Both the position numbers and the translations under genes were made by a program. The notes beneath the pieces are model-generated. The model was not told the DNA's origin. It saw only the letters and a list, made by a program, of their open reading frames with translations, and did no database searches. Below are positions 1 through 8,767 of a stretch of DNA of 64,000 bases, one piece after another; positions within the stretch are counted from its first letter, which is position 1, and every line of letters begins with the position of its first letter. Origin of the DNA: Neorhizobium alkalisoli (GTDB lineage Bacteria > Pseudomonadota > Alphaproteobacteria > Rhizobiales > Rhizobiaceae); NCBI RefSeq assembly GCF_002968635.1, contig NZ_PVBN01000002.1:310001-374000 (forward strand), written 5' to 3'.

Positions 1-275
1 CCGTATCCGCCATCGTGCCTGCTGCCCGTATCGGCCATCCCAAGACCGGCGCCGTATGGCTCGACGTCAACGGCACCCGCCGCCAATCGGGGGACCTTAA
101 CCAGATGATCTGGTCGCCGGCCGAAATCATCGCTGAACTCTCCAGCTATTTCATCCTGGCGCCCGGCGACGTGATCATGACCGGAACGCCTGCAGGTGTC
201 GGTGCGGTGGTCAGGGGCGACCAGGTCGCCTGCGGAATCGACGGCGTCGCCGAGCTGTCGCTGACGGTCGCCTGA
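1..275 (+). CDS. Fumarylacetoacetate hydrolase (FAH) family protein, C-terminal part
   Basis: The window opens inside this gene, so only about the last 90 codons are present; the frame is open from base 3 to the TGA at 273-275. The visible part contains GDVIMTGTPAGVG, the C-terminal glycine-rich signature of the FAH fold. Members are metal-dependent hydrolases, decarboxylases or isomerases acting on acylpyruvates and related ring-cleavage products. The N-terminal metal ligands lie outside the window, so the substrate cannot be told. The gamma-carbonic anhydrase gene follows after 17 bases on the same strand and may be co-transcribed. Confidence 0.85.
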   Translation, partial: VSAIVPAARIGHPKTGAVWLDVNGTRRQSGDLNQMIWSPAEIIAELSSYFILAPGDVIMTGTPAGVGAVVRGDQVACGIDGVAELSLTVA

Positions 276-292
276 GCAAGGGGAGGAGAACG

Positions 293-820
293 ATGCCGCT
301 TTATGCGCTTGGAGAATTCCAACCCAAGACCCCTGCCCCGGATCGCTTCTGGGTCGCTCCGGATGCGACCGTGATCGGAAAGGTGGAGCTTGGCGAGGAT
401 GTCGGCATCTGGTTCGGCTCCGTGCTGCGCGGCGACAACGAGCCGATCCTGATCGGTGCAGGGTCGAATATCCAGGAAGGCGTGATGATCCACACCGACC
501 CGCGTTATCCGGTGAGGATCGGCGAAGGCTGCACCATCGGCCACCACGCGATCATCCACGGCTGCATCATCGGCGAAAATTCACTGGTCGGCATGGGTGC
601 GACGATCCTGAACGGCGCCAGGATCGGCAGGAACTGCCTGATCGGCGCCAACGCGCTCATCACCGAAGGCAAGGAATTTCCCGACAACTCCCTCATCGTC
701 GGCTCGCCGGCCAAGGTCATCCGCACGCTGGACGACGAGGCGGTCGAGAGGCTGAAGCAATCCGCCCTTCGTTACATCGAGAACTGGAAACGGTTCGCCC
801 GGGACCTGCGTCAGCTCTAG
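293..820 (+). CDS. Gamma-class carbonic anhydrase family protein
   Basis: This 175-residue protein is built of left-handed beta-helix hexapeptide repeats, for example the regular I/V-G spacing in residues 26-120. It belongs to the gamma-carbonic anhydrase / YrdA / PaaY group, which forms trimers with metal held between subunits. Candidate metal ligands are His67 (in IHTDP) and His84 and His89 (in GHHAIIHGC). Many YrdA-type members have weak or no anhydrase activity, so a CO2 hydration role is inferred only from the family. The ATG follows a good GGGGAGGAG ribosome site. Its stop overlaps the end of the convergent zur gene by four bases. Confidence 0.88.
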   Translation: MPLYALGEFQPKTPAPDRFWVAPDATVIGKVELGEDVGIWFGSVLRGDNEPILIGAGSNIQEGVMIHTDPRYPVRIGEGCTIGHHAIIHGCIIGENSLVGMGATILNGARIGRNCLIGANALITEGKEFPDNSLIVGSPAKVIRTLDDEAVERLKQSALRYIENWKRFARDLRQL

Positions 821-1242
821 GCAGCGCAGACGCTGCAGAGCCCCCGGATCTCGATCGTCGTCTTGGCCGGCTTGAAGCCCTTGTGTTTCGCCCAGTCGCT
901 CAGGCGGTGATCGACCTCATGGTCGTGGAATTCCGAGACATGGCCGCAGCTCTCGCAGATCGCGAAGGCAACCGAGCCGTGGCCGTGGCCATGCCCGCAG
1001 CATTCGCTTTCCGGATGGGCGCAGGCGACGAAGGCGTTCAGGCTTTCCAGCCGATGCACCATGCCGAACTCCAGAAGCTTGTCCAGCGCCCGATAGACCT
1101 GCAGCGGCGCGCGAAAACCGTTGTCGCGCAGCTTGTCGAGGATCGTATAGGCGCTCATCGGCGCATCGGAGCGGGTCAGCACGTCGAAGACGAGCGACTG
1201 GTTCTTGGTCAATGCCGGGGCGGATACTGGTGCGTTCATCAT
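817..1242 (-). CDS. zur: Fur-family zinc uptake regulator Zur
   Basis: This 141-residue Fur-family repressor has an N-terminal winged helix and a C-terminal metal-binding dimerisation domain. The C-terminal half has paired CxxC motifs (CESC and CSVC) for structural zinc, plus a His-rich HGHGHGS stretch and HDHEVDH for the sensory site. It is the last gene of the znuC-znuB-zur transcript, and its start codons overlap the znuB stop (ATGATGA). That placement, rather than the fold alone, supports zinc over iron. With zinc bound it would repress the divergent znu promoters through the palindromes at 3027-3064. Either ATG at 1242 or 1239 could be used. Confidence 0.9.
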   Translation of the reverse strand: MMNAPVSAPALTKNQSLVFDVLTRSDAPMSAYTILDKLRDNGFRAPLQVYRALDKLLEFGMVHRLESLNAFVACAHPESECCGHGHGHGSVAFAICESCGHVSEFHDHEVDHRLSDWAKHKGFKPAKTTIEIRGLCSVCAA

Positions 1243-2063
1243 CGCACTCCTTGGTTACCGGCCTTCTCGGCCGTGTTTTTCCCCAGGGCCGGGAAAAGGC
1301 TTAGAATGAAAAGTAGGAGCGCTGCAACCACGATGGAAGGCCCTGATGGCGTATCGTAATGCAGCGAGCCGAACAATCCGCCGATCACGGCTAGGGCGCC
1401 GATCAGCGACGCCAGCACCGCCATCACTTCCGGACTGGACGAAAACCGCCGCGCCGTCGCCGCCGGAATGATCAGGAGCGAGGTGATCAGCATGATGCCG
1501 ACGATCTTCATGGCAATCGCAATGACCAGCGCCATCAGGAGCATGAAGAAGAGGCGCGCCCGCGCCGGCTTCATGCCTTCGGCCTCCGCGACGTCCTCGC
1601 TGACCGTCGAAGCGATCAGCGGACGCCAGAGAAAGACAAGTGCTGCCAGCACCAGCACGCCACCGCCCCAGATCAGTCCGATGTCGGCGGGTGTGACTGC
1701 CAGGATATCGCCGAACAGGAAAGCGATGAGATCGATCCGAACCCAGGTCATGAAGGCGACGAGCACGAGGCCGATCGCCAGAGCGGAATGGGAAAGAATG
1801 CCGAGCAGCGCATCGGCCGAAAGCGACTGGCGCCGCTGCAGCATGAGAAGCAGCAGGGATACCGCAACCGCTACGCCGAACACTGTGACGAGCAGGTTGA
1901 TCTGGAAGAAAAGCGACAGTGCGACACCCAGCAGCGCCGAATGGGCCATGGTGTCGCCGAAATAGGCCATCCGCCGCCAGACGACGAAACACCCGAGCGG
2001 TCCCGCAGTCAGCGCCACACCGATGCCCGCCACCAGAGCGCGGGTGAAGAAATCGTCAAGCAC
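1239..2063 (-). CDS. znuB: Zinc ABC transporter permease ZnuB
   Basis: This inner-membrane permease of the ABC-3 family moves zinc delivered by ZnuA into the cytoplasm. The 274-residue product is mostly hydrophobic with several predicted helices, including the stretch after GDTMAHSALLGVAL that is conserved in metal ABC-3 permeases. I chose the GTG at 2063, giving the start MLDDFFTRALVAG, because it fits the family and overlaps the znuC stop by eight bases. The ATG at 2093 would add ten residues. A much longer reading from 2261 only translates the His-rich end of znuC in another frame. Confidence 0.9.
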   Translation of the reverse strand: MLDDFFTRALVAGIGVALTAGPLGCFVVWRRMAYFGDTMAHSALLGVALSLFFQINLLVTVFGVAVAVSLLLLMLQRRQSLSADALLGILSHSALAIGLVLVAFMTWVRIDLIAFLFGDILAVTPADIGLIWGGGVLVLAALVFLWRPLIASTVSEDVAEAEGMKPARARLFFMLLMALVIAIAMKIVGIMLITSLLIIPAATARRFSSSPEVMAVLASLIGALAVIGGLFGSLHYDTPSGPSIVVAALLLFILSLFPALGKNTAEKAGNQGVR

Positions 2064-2988
2064 GATCGTTCCCCCTGTCTGTGGCGGGTGCATGATGGGC
2101 GTGCTCATGCCCGGCATGGCCGTGCTGATGGTGATCGTGGGTATGGTCGTGAGGGTGGTCGTGAACCTCGTGGTGGTGATGGCCGTCGTCCGGATGGCAA
2201 TGATCGGTGATCGAGCCGTCCCCGTGCAGCACGCGGCCGTCCGGAAGATGTGTATGGTCATGATGATGACTGTAGACCGCCAGCGAGCGGGAATGACCGC
2301 CGAAGAGCTTCAGATAGTCGGCGCTCTGGCTGACGACTTCGGGCGTTCCGCGGCAGCAGACATGGCCGTTCAGGCAGATCACCGTGTCCGTACCGGCCAT
2401 GACCATATGGAGGTCGTGGGAGATCATCAGGATGCCGCAGCCGGTCGAATTGCGGATTTCGCGGATCAGCTCATAGAGCGCGCTCTCACCCGCAAAGTCC
2501 ACGCCCTGGACCGGTTCGTCCAGCACCATGAGATCGGGCTTCCGGGCGATGGCTCGGGCAAGGAGCGCCCGCTGAAACTCGCCTCCCGAAAGATGACGGA
2601 CCTCGGCATCGACCAGATGCGGAATCCCTGTCGCCGCCAGCGCGCTAGCCAAATCGGCGTCCGAGAGCGGGCCGGTCAGCCGCATCAGCCGACGGACCGA
2701 AAGCGGCATGGTCCAGTCGATTGCCAGTTTCTGCGGCACGTAACCGATCCGCAGGCCCTGCATTCGCTCCACGGTACCTTCGTTGGGCCGCAGCACGCCG
2801 ATCGCCAGCTTTGCCGTCGTCGACTTGCCGGCGCCGTTCGGTCCTATCAGCGTCACCACCTCGCCGCGGCGGATCGAGAAGTCGACGCCGCGGACCAGCC
2901 AGCGGCCATCGCGCAGAAGCCCGGCATTCGTCAGCGATACGAGCCGGTTCTCGGATTGGGCGCCCAGGGCCCGATCGGTCATCAGCAT
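2056..2988 (-). CDS. znuC: Zinc ABC transporter ATP-binding protein ZnuC with His-rich tail
   Basis: This is the ATPase of the zinc importer. It carries a Walker A (GPNGAGKST), an ABC signature (LSGGEFQR), a Walker B (LMVLDEP) and an H-loop His (MISHDLH). The conventional domain ends near residue 238. The remaining roughly 70 residues are exceptionally rich in His and Asp (for example DDGHHHHEVHDHPHDHTHDH), forming a likely cytoplasmic zinc-binding tail. The gene is divergent from znuA and would be Zur-repressed. The start is the ATG at 2988, with a second ATG at 2982. Confidence 0.92.
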   Translation of the reverse strand: MLMTDRALGAQSENRLVSLTNAGLLRDGRWLVRGVDFSIRRGEVVTLIGPNGAGKSTTAKLAIGVLRPNEGTVERMQGLRIGYVPQKLAIDWTMPLSVRRLMRLTGPLSDADLASALAATGIPHLVDAEVRHLSGGEFQRALLARAIARKPDLMVLDEPVQGVDFAGESALYELIREIRNSTGCGILMISHDLHMVMAGTDTVICLNGHVCCRGTPEVVSQSADYLKLFGGHSRSLAVYSHHHDHTHLPDGRVLHGDGSITDHCHPDDGHHHHEVHDHPHDHTHDHHQHGHAGHEHAHHAPATDRGNDRA

Positions 2989-3026
2989 GTTTTTCCAAAA
3001 ATCCTGTTGTCAGTCCTCATGGCACA

Positions 3027-3064
3027 CGTTATAGCATAACGCAATTGATGTAATAACATTACAT
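3027..3064. promoter_or_regulatory. Tandem palindromic Zur operator between znuC and znuA
   Basis: Two perfect palindromes lie side by side in the 98-base gap between the divergent genes: CGTTAT-AGC-ATAACG at 3027-3041 and ATGTAAT-AAC-ATTACAT at 3048-3064. Their composition matches the alphaproteobacterial Zur-box type (GTAATGTTAT-like). With zur in the same operon, they very probably serve as separate operators for the two promoters. Assigning them to Zur is inference; the palindromes are read directly. Confidence 0.8.
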
Positions 3065-3086
3065 ATTAAAACAAGGAAGCCATGTG

Positions 3087-4079
3087 ATGAAATTTGCCGC
3101 CGCCCTCCTTCTGTCGTCCGCTGCTCTGGTGAATGCCCCGAGTGCCTTCGCCGCACCGGATGTCGTGGTTTCCATCAAGCCCATCCACTCTCTCGTGGCG
3201 TCCATCATGAAGGGCGTCGGAGAACCGAAGCTGATCGTGGAAGGCGCGGCCTCCCCCCATACCTTTACCATGAAGCCGTCCAATGCGCGGACGCTGGAGA
3301 ACGCCGACCTCGTGTTCTGGGTCGGTCACGGCATGGAAGCCTTCATGGAAAAGCCGCTCGAGGCTTTGGCTTCGAAGGCCAAGGTTGCCACCCTGGAAGA
3401 TGCGCCGGGACTTGAAAAGCTGCCGTTTCGCGAGGGCGGCGCCTTCGAACCCCATGACGACGGCGATGAGGCCGAGGAGCACGGGCACGCCGCCGAAGGG
3501 CACGCGGATCACGACAGCGACGGCCACGAGGCAGGCCATGAGGATCATGACCATGAAGGATTCGACACCCATTTGTGGCTCGATCCGATGAATGCCAAGG
3601 CGATGGCTGCCGAGATCGCCAAGGTGCTGGTTTCCGCCGACCCCGCCAATGCCGCGACCTATCAGGCCAACGGCGCCGCCCTGATGAAGGACGTGGACGC
3701 GCTCGATGCGGAATTGAAGACGACGCTTGCACCTGTCAAGGACAAGCCATTCGTCGTTTTCCATGATGCCTATCAGTATTTCGAACATCGTTATGGCGTG
3801 GCCGTCGCGGGTTCCATCACCGTAAGCCCCGAAACGATCCCGGGTGCGGAGCGCATCGGCGAGATCCACAAGAAGGTCACCGAACTCGGCGCGACCTGCG
3901 TCTTCGCCGAGCCGCAGTTTGAACCCAAGCTCGTGGCGGTGGTAACGGAAGGAACGCCTGCCCGTTCGGGTACGCTCGATCCCGAAGCCGCAACGCTTAA
4001 GGAAGGGCCGAACCTCTATTTCGAACTGATGCGCGGGCTTGCCAGTTCCATGAAGAACTGCCTGTCACAGGGAACGTGA
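3087..4079 (+). CDS. znuA: Periplasmic zinc-binding protein ZnuA
   Basis: This is the high-affinity periplasmic zinc receptor of the cluster A-I metal-binding family. It begins with a signal peptide (MKFAAALLLSSAALVNAPSAFA). The expected zinc ligands include His in SIKPIHSLV, in GHGMEAFM and in VFHDAYQYF. A long His/Asp/Glu-rich loop at about residues 121-166, typical of zinc-specific ZnuA proteins, lies before DTHLWLDP. The ATG at 3087 follows AAGGAAG at a good distance; the GTG at 3084 would add one residue. It is divergent from znuCB-zur and shares the palindromic operator region. Confidence 0.93.
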   Translation: MKFAAALLLSSAALVNAPSAFAAPDVVVSIKPIHSLVASIMKGVGEPKLIVEGAASPHTFTMKPSNARTLENADLVFWVGHGMEAFMEKPLEALASKAKVATLEDAPGLEKLPFREGGAFEPHDDGDEAEEHGHAAEGHADHDSDGHEAGHEDHDHEGFDTHLWLDPMNAKAMAAEIAKVLVSADPANAATYQANGAALMKDVDALDAELKTTLAPVKDKPFVVFHDAYQYFEHRYGVAVAGSITVSPETIPGAERIGEIHKKVTELGATCVFAEPQFEPKLVAVVTEGTPARSGTLDPEAATLKEGPNLYFELMRGLASSMKNCLSQGT

Positions 4080-4130
4080 CGCGGCTAAAAGACGCTTGGA
4101 CCGCCGACCGCATAGCGGCGATCCATGCCA

Positions 4131-4174
4131 GGCCTGCGGACGCATAAAGGCAGCATCCGCAGGCCGACGTTTTT
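4131..4174 (+). terminator. Rho-independent terminator downstream of znuA
   Basis: A perfect 10-bp stem (GGCCTGCGGA at 4131-4140 with TCCGCAGGCC at 4156-4165) encloses a 15-base loop, and TTTTT follows at 4170-4174. It lies 51 bases after the znuA stop and before the next gene. Confidence 0.75.
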
Positions 4175-4243
4175 ATTGGCGCATCAATAGCAATGTGGAT
4201 GCGCCAGAAATTCCGACCAACAGGGACCTGCTGAAAAATTACG

Positions 4244-4789
4244 ATGTCCGAAAACGTAGTGTGCACCGTAGCAGTCATTCGAAAGGCATCCGCCGCTGAT
4301 GTGGACGTTTTGGCCGTCATCGGACCTGCAGCCTATGCCGCCAGTTACGGATATCTATGGAACGACGGCTCCCGGTTCGCGGAACATCTCGTTACGTTCG
4401 GCAGCCAAGCCTTCGAGGAATTTCTGGCGCGAGCGGATACGGAACTGTGGGTAGCACAGATGGGGGGATCTATCGTCGGCTTTTTATCGATGATCATCGG
4501 CTCGCCGAATCCGATCAGCCAGGAACCCAATGGTGCCGAGATTCCGAGAATCTACCTCCTGCCCCAAGCCCAAGGTTCTGGATTGGGCAGGCAACTTCTG
4601 GAAGCAGCCGTTACCGAGGCGCGGGAAAGGGGAGTAGGCCATATCTGGCTTGATGTCATGGCATCCGCAGATCGCGCGAAGGCTGCCTATCTGAAATGGG
4701 GATTCTCAGTGCTGGGAACCAGAATGTTCAGCAAACCCGTCAGGGCCGGCTATGAGGATATGCTCGTGCTGATCAAACACCTGCCGTAA
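4244..4789 (+). CDS. GNAT-family N-acetyltransferase
   Basis: The 181-residue product has the GNAT fold. The acetyl-CoA pyrophosphate-binding motif PQAQGSGLG is at residues 107-115, after the strand EIPRIYLL, and the C-terminal part (WLDVMASADRAKAAYLKWGF) contains the usual Asn/Ala-rich helix. It would transfer an acetyl group from acetyl-CoA to an amine. The substrate cannot be predicted. It stands alone between the znuA terminator and the convergent GH43 gene. Confidence 0.85.
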   Translation: MSENVVCTVAVIRKASAADVDVLAVIGPAAYAASYGYLWNDGSRFAEHLVTFGSQAFEEFLARADTELWVAQMGGSIVGFLSMIIGSPNPISQEPNGAEIPRIYLLPQAQGSGLGRQLLEAAVTEARERGVGHIWLDVMASADRAKAAYLKWGFSVLGTRMFSKPVRAGYEDMLVLIKHLP

Positions 4790-4830
4790 CGTAAACCTGT
4801 GCCCCTTGATCGGCTGCCCCGCTGCTAGGC

Positions 4831-6438
4831 CTACAGCACCTCATAGACGAAATTGTCGAAATCGGCATGCTTCGCCCGGCCGGAGGTGTCGAAGGCGAAG
4901 ATGCCGGCGAATGCGCCTGTGAAGGAACCATGCTCTCCGCGCCCGCCTTCGTCCGAGACAACTCCGGCATCCAGCGCCGGACCAAGTGCGCGCCACTCTG
5001 CCGAAACGGTGCTGCGCCAGAAGAACTGCAAATCGTTGTCGCGGATTTCCATGGCGAGATGCATTGGACCCTCCGGAACGGCAAATCCGCTTTCGACCGG
5101 GAAGGTCATCCGGCTATTCGGATAATCGCCCGGGCAGGAGAAGATCGTCACGACGCGACCGAGCTTCTCATGCAGCGTCACGACGATGGCGTGAAACTTG
5201 TGGCGATTGTAGTAATGCGTCAGGCCCGCGACCTGCTGATAGGTCTCGGGCGCGAAATCCGCCGCCGTCTCCACTCGGAACGAATGATGCTCCTGCCGGC
5301 GCGCGACGAGCGACTGTTCGAACCAGGAGCCGATGCTTTCGCGCCCGAAGAGGCGCAGGTGGCCCGGCCGCTCGGTCAGGCTGAAGAGCCGCTCCGGATG
5401 AGGCGTTCGCAGCCATTGGAATTCGGAAGGCAGCGTCGAGCCATCAAAACTCCGCTCGGTACGGAGAGGCTTCTCGACCTCCGCGGCACCCGTCGGGGCC
5501 GGAACATCGACGTCGGGCACAACGCCGCCCTGGGCGAGATAAAGCCAATCGTCTTCCCAGATGCATTTCTGCAGCGCGGTTTCCCGGCCGAGGGTGCAGC
5601 GCCGCTGCGGCGGAAGCGGGCGGCCGCAAAGATGGGTGTGATAGGCCTGACCATCCGGCGTCTCGACATATTGCCCGTGCCCGGCACGCTGAAGCGCGGC
5701 GTTCGGATGGTCCTTCGACGTGATAAGATGGGTTTGTGGATGCATCTCATAGGGACCGTCGATCGTCCGGGAACGCGCCATGGTGACGGCATGGGTATAA
5801 CCCGTGCCACCCTCGGCGGTCGTCAGATAATACCAGCCGTTGCGCCTGAAGAGATGCGGGCCCTCGACGAGACCGAGGGGACTGCCGGCGAAGATGTTCT
5901 TGATCGGGCCTTTCAGCGCCCTCGTCGCCGGGTCCCATTCCTGCAGCAGGATGCCGTCGAACGCGGGATGCTTCGGCGCCCCGCCATAGCTCTCCGTGCG
6001 GTGGTTCCACTGCATGTTGAGGAACCATTTGCGCCCGTCGTCATCGTGAAAGAGAGAGGGATCGAAGCCGGAGGAATTCACATAGACCGGATCGGACCAC
6101 TGGCCCTCGATGACAGGCGAAGTCACGATGTAGTTGTGCGCATCCTTGAAGTTTCCGTCGAGCCGCTTGACGTCGGTGTAGACCAGCCAGAACAAGCCGT
6201 CGGCATAGGAGAGACATGGCGCCCAGATGCCGCAACTGTCAGGATTACCCCGCATATCGAGCTGGCTCGCACGCTCCAGCGGCCGGCGCACCAACGTCCA
6301 GTTCACCAGATCCCGCGAGTGATGGATCTGCACGCCCGGATACCACTCGAACGTCGAAGTCGCGATATAATAGTCCTCGCCGACGCGGCAGATGGACGGG
6401 TCGGGATTAAAACCCGGCAGGATCGGATTGCGGATCAT
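4831..6438 (-). CDS. Glycoside hydrolase family 43 beta-xylosidase/arabinofuranosidase
   Basis: This 535-residue cytoplasmic enzyme starts with the five-bladed beta-propeller of GH43. The three catalytic acids are visible: base Asp13 (NPDPS), pKa-modulating Asp126 (GFDPS) and acid Glu192 (VEGPHLF). The C-terminal half (from about residue 320) matches the beta-sandwich domain of XynB-type beta-xylosidases. It would release xylose or arabinose from short oligosaccharides. No signal peptide is visible, so substrates must be imported first, which fits the sugar ABC transporter in the same operon. The ATG at 6438 gives the family-typical start MIRNPILPGFNPDPS; an ATG at 6489 would add 17 residues. 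Confidence 0.88.
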   Translation of the reverse strand: MIRNPILPGFNPDPSICRVGEDYYIATSTFEWYPGVQIHHSRDLVNWTLVRRPLERASQLDMRGNPDSCGIWAPCLSYADGLFWLVYTDVKRLDGNFKDAHNYIVTSPVIEGQWSDPVYVNSSGFDPSLFHDDDGRKWFLNMQWNHRTESYGGAPKHPAFDGILLQEWDPATRALKGPIKNIFAGSPLGLVEGPHLFRRNGWYYLTTAEGGTGYTHAVTMARSRTIDGPYEMHPQTHLITSKDHPNAALQRAGHGQYVETPDGQAYHTHLCGRPLPPQRRCTLGRETALQKCIWEDDWLYLAQGGVVPDVDVPAPTGAAEVEKPLRTERSFDGSTLPSEFQWLRTPHPERLFSLTERPGHLRLFGRESIGSWFEQSLVARRQEHHSFRVETAADFAPETYQQVAGLTHYYNRHKFHAIVVTLHEKLGRVVTIFSCPGDYPNSRMTFPVESGFAVPEGPMHLAMEIRDNDLQFFWRSTVSAEWRALGPALDAGVVSDEGGRGEHGSFTGAFAGIFAFDTSGRAKHADFDNFVYEVL

Positions 6439-6498
6439 GTCTTTTTCCAACGACACAAGGGGAAGCCCGGCGGGAAGGTCGCCGGGCATAGTTTCACT

Positions 6499-7548
6499 TC
6501 ACTTGTTGCGGGACGGGCCCTGGCGCTCCGCCGAAGCCGCCCAGAGGTTGATGTCGGCTTCCTTGGCATGGACGTCGATCTCAGCCAGTTCCTCAGGAGT
6601 GAAATCGGGCCTCTCCAGCGCCTTGACGCAATCCTCCACCTGTTCCGGACGGCTTGCGCCGATCAATGCCGTCGTGACCCGTCCGCCGCGAAGCACCCAG
6701 GCCAGCGCCATCTGCGCCAGCGTCTGGCCACGCCTTTCAGCGATCGCGTTCAAGGCCCGCAGGTTCGCGACGTTCTTTTCGTTCAGAAATTCCGAGCGGA
6801 GCGATTTGCCCTGAGCCGCCCGGCTGTCGTCTGGAATGCCGCCGAGATATTTGGACGTCAGCATACCCTGCGCCAGGGGCGAGAAGACGATCGAACCGAT
6901 CCCAAGCTCATCGAGCGCGTCGAGAAGACCGTCTTCTTCGACCCAGCGGTTGATCATGGAATAGCTGGGCTGATGGATGAGGACGGGCGTGCCGAGCGCC
7001 TTCAGGATCGCTGCCGCCTCGCGGGTGCGCCTGGAATTGTAGGAGGAGATCCCGACGTAAAGCGCCCTGCCCGACCGGACGATATGGTCCAGCGCGCCGC
7101 AGGTTTCTTCCAGCGGCGTATCGGGATCGAAGCGGTGCGAATAGAAGATGTCGACGTAATCGAGACCCATGCGCTTCAGGCTCTGGTCGCAGGACGCGAT
7201 CAGATATTTGCGGCTGCCCCACTCGCCATAGGGACCCGGCCACATGTTGTAGCCGGCCTTGGACGAAATGATCAGCTCGTCTCGATAGCCCTTGAAGTCC
7301 TCCCGCAGGATCTGTCCGAAGGCAGCCTCGGCGCTCCCCGGTTTCGGGCCGTAATTGTTGGCGAGGTCGAAATGCGTGATGCCGAGATCGAAAGCCTTCC
7401 GGCAGATCGCGACCTTCCGCTCATGCGAGGTGTCGTCGCCGAAATTGTGCCAGAGGCCGAGCGAGATCGCCGGCAGCTGCAGGCCGGAACGGCCGCAGCG
7501 GTTGTATTTCATCTTGGAATAGCGGTCTTCCGCCGGTTGCCAGGCCAT
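6499..7548 (-). CDS. Aldo/keto reductase of the YghZ (glyceraldehyde-3-phosphate reductase) type
   Basis: This 349-residue NADPH-dependent aldo/keto reductase has its catalytic tetrad visible as Asp61 and Tyr66 (DLANNYG), Lys97 (ISSKAGY) and His138 (YSHRFDP). The opening (KYNRCGRSGLQLPAISLGLW) and overall length resemble E. coli YghZ/Gpr, which reduces L-glyceraldehyde 3-phosphate. In this sugar operon it could instead reduce a released sugar or a keto-sugar. The ATG follows AGGAGGG. It lies 62 bases after the oxidoreductase gene and 60 bases before the GH43 start. Confidence 0.88.
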   Translation of the reverse strand: MAWQPAEDRYSKMKYNRCGRSGLQLPAISLGLWHNFGDDTSHERKVAICRKAFDLGITHFDLANNYGPKPGSAEAAFGQILREDFKGYRDELIISSKAGYNMWPGPYGEWGSRKYLIASCDQSLKRMGLDYVDIFYSHRFDPDTPLEETCGALDHIVRSGRALYVGISSYNSRRTREAAAILKALGTPVLIHQPSYSMINRWVEEDGLLDALDELGIGSIVFSPLAQGMLTSKYLGGIPDDSRAAQGKSLRSEFLNEKNVANLRALNAIAERRGQTLAQMALAWVLRGGRVTTALIGASRPEQVEDCVKALERPDFTPEELAEIDVHAKEADINLWAASAERQGPSRNK

Positions 7549-7610
7549 GACGCCCTCCTGTGTCGTGGATGGACGCGGGCGCGAACGGCCCGCGTCAAAC
7601 ACATAGCGGA

Positions 7611-8744
7611 TCAGCGCAGAAGCGCCAGTGCTTCGTTGATGCCGAGAGCCGCGGGCTGGGTGCAGGTGGTGGACAGCTCGATGAAGCGGCCTTCCTCGCC
7701 CGACTTGAGGATCGACGTCATCACATCCATGCCATGCAGTGTCCGCTCGAGCGAGCAGCGGGCGTCGCGGCCTTCGATGATGGCGATCGCCATATCCGCA
7801 AGACCGGCCGTGCGATAATTCGCACGCGGACCCTGAGGGCTTTCCTGGTTCAGGATACCGAAAGGATGGTCCCAGTCCTCCAGGGGCTGAATATCCTTGT
7901 TGCGCCCGCTTGCCTCGACGACGCCGCCAAAGAAATTCGGATCTGGAACGAAGATTGATCCTTCGGTGCCGTAGAGCTCCGTGTTGGCGTGACGGTGCGA
8001 CCAGACATCCCAACTGGCCGAGAGCGTGATCGTGGCCCCGCTGACGAATTCGAGGAGCGCGTGGATCGTCGTCGGTGTTTCGACCGGGATCACCTGACCG
8101 TTCAGCGGCTCGCTGGTGACGGTACGGGTCGGGCTCGCCATGGAGGTAAGCGCCCCGACACGCTTCACCGGACCGATCAGATTGATCAGGTTGGCGATAT
8201 AATAGGGCCCGAGGTCGAGGATCGGCCCGCCGCCTTCCAGAAAGAAGAAGCCGGGATTGGGATGCCACATCTCCATGCCCGGGCTCATCACATGGCAAGT
8301 TCCCGACGTGATGCGGCCGACGCCGCCCTCGTCGATATATTTACGGGCAAGCTGATGCGAACCGCCGAGGAATGTGTCGGGCGCGCAACCGACCGACAGG
8401 CCCTTTTCCCTTGCGAGCGCCTGAAGCGCTTTGCCCTCTTCCAGGGTGACCGTCAGCGGCTTTTCGGAATAGACGTGTTTCCCCGCTTCCAGGATCGCCT
8501 TGGAAACGGAAAAGTGGGCGGCCGGGATCGTCAGGTTGACGATCACGTCCAGCTCGTCATTGGCCAGCAGATCGGAGATCGACTGTGCCTTGACGCCATA
8601 TTCCTCGGCGCGAGCCTCGGCCGTCTCTTCGTTGAGATCGGCGCAGGCCAGCACTTTCAGGCCTTTGAAGAGTGGCGCCAACTTGAAATAGGTCGTGGAA
8701 ATATTGCCGCATCCCATGATGCCGACGCCAAGTTCCTTAGGCAT
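7611..8744 (-). CDS. Gfo/Idh/MocA family NAD(P)-dependent oxidoreductase
   Basis: The 377-residue product has an N-terminal Rossmann fold (GVGIMGCGNIS at residues 6-16) and the EKPL motif with its catalytic lysine. The C-terminal Gfo/Idh/MocA alpha/beta domain follows. These enzymes oxidise or reduce sugars, inositols or their derivatives. Its partner, the sugar phosphate isomerase/epimerase-like gene 23 bases upstream, is a common pairing in rhizobial sugar and inositol catabolic operons. The substrate is probably a sugar released by the adjacent hydrolases, but this is inference. The ATG at 8744 follows CGGAG; longer readings to 8891 overlap the previous gene and are unlikely. Confidence 0.88.
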   Translation of the reverse strand: MPKELGVGIMGCGNISTTYFKLAPLFKGLKVLACADLNEETAEARAEEYGVKAQSISDLLANDELDVIVNLTIPAAHFSVSKAILEAGKHVYSEKPLTVTLEEGKALQALAREKGLSVGCAPDTFLGGSHQLARKYIDEGGVGRITSGTCHVMSPGMEMWHPNPGFFFLEGGGPILDLGPYYIANLINLIGPVKRVGALTSMASPTRTVTSEPLNGQVIPVETPTTIHALLEFVSGATITLSASWDVWSHRHANTELYGTEGSIFVPDPNFFGGVVEASGRNKDIQPLEDWDHPFGILNQESPQGPRANYRTAGLADMAIAIIEGRDARCSLERTLHGMDVMTSILKSGEEGRFIELSTTCTQPAALGINEALALLR

Positions 8745-8767
8745 GAAAAACTCCGAAATCTCAGTGA

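Noticed and set aside
2023..3039. A 338-codon plus-strand open frame across znuC
   Set aside because: It is antisense to znuC and translates its His-rich codons into low-complexity sequence. No ribosome site or homology is seen.
4867..7818. A 983-codon open frame on the plus strand
   Set aside because: It runs antisense to the GH43 and aldo/keto reductase genes, whose catalytic motifs are intact. It is a product of high GC and codon bias, with no recognisable domain.
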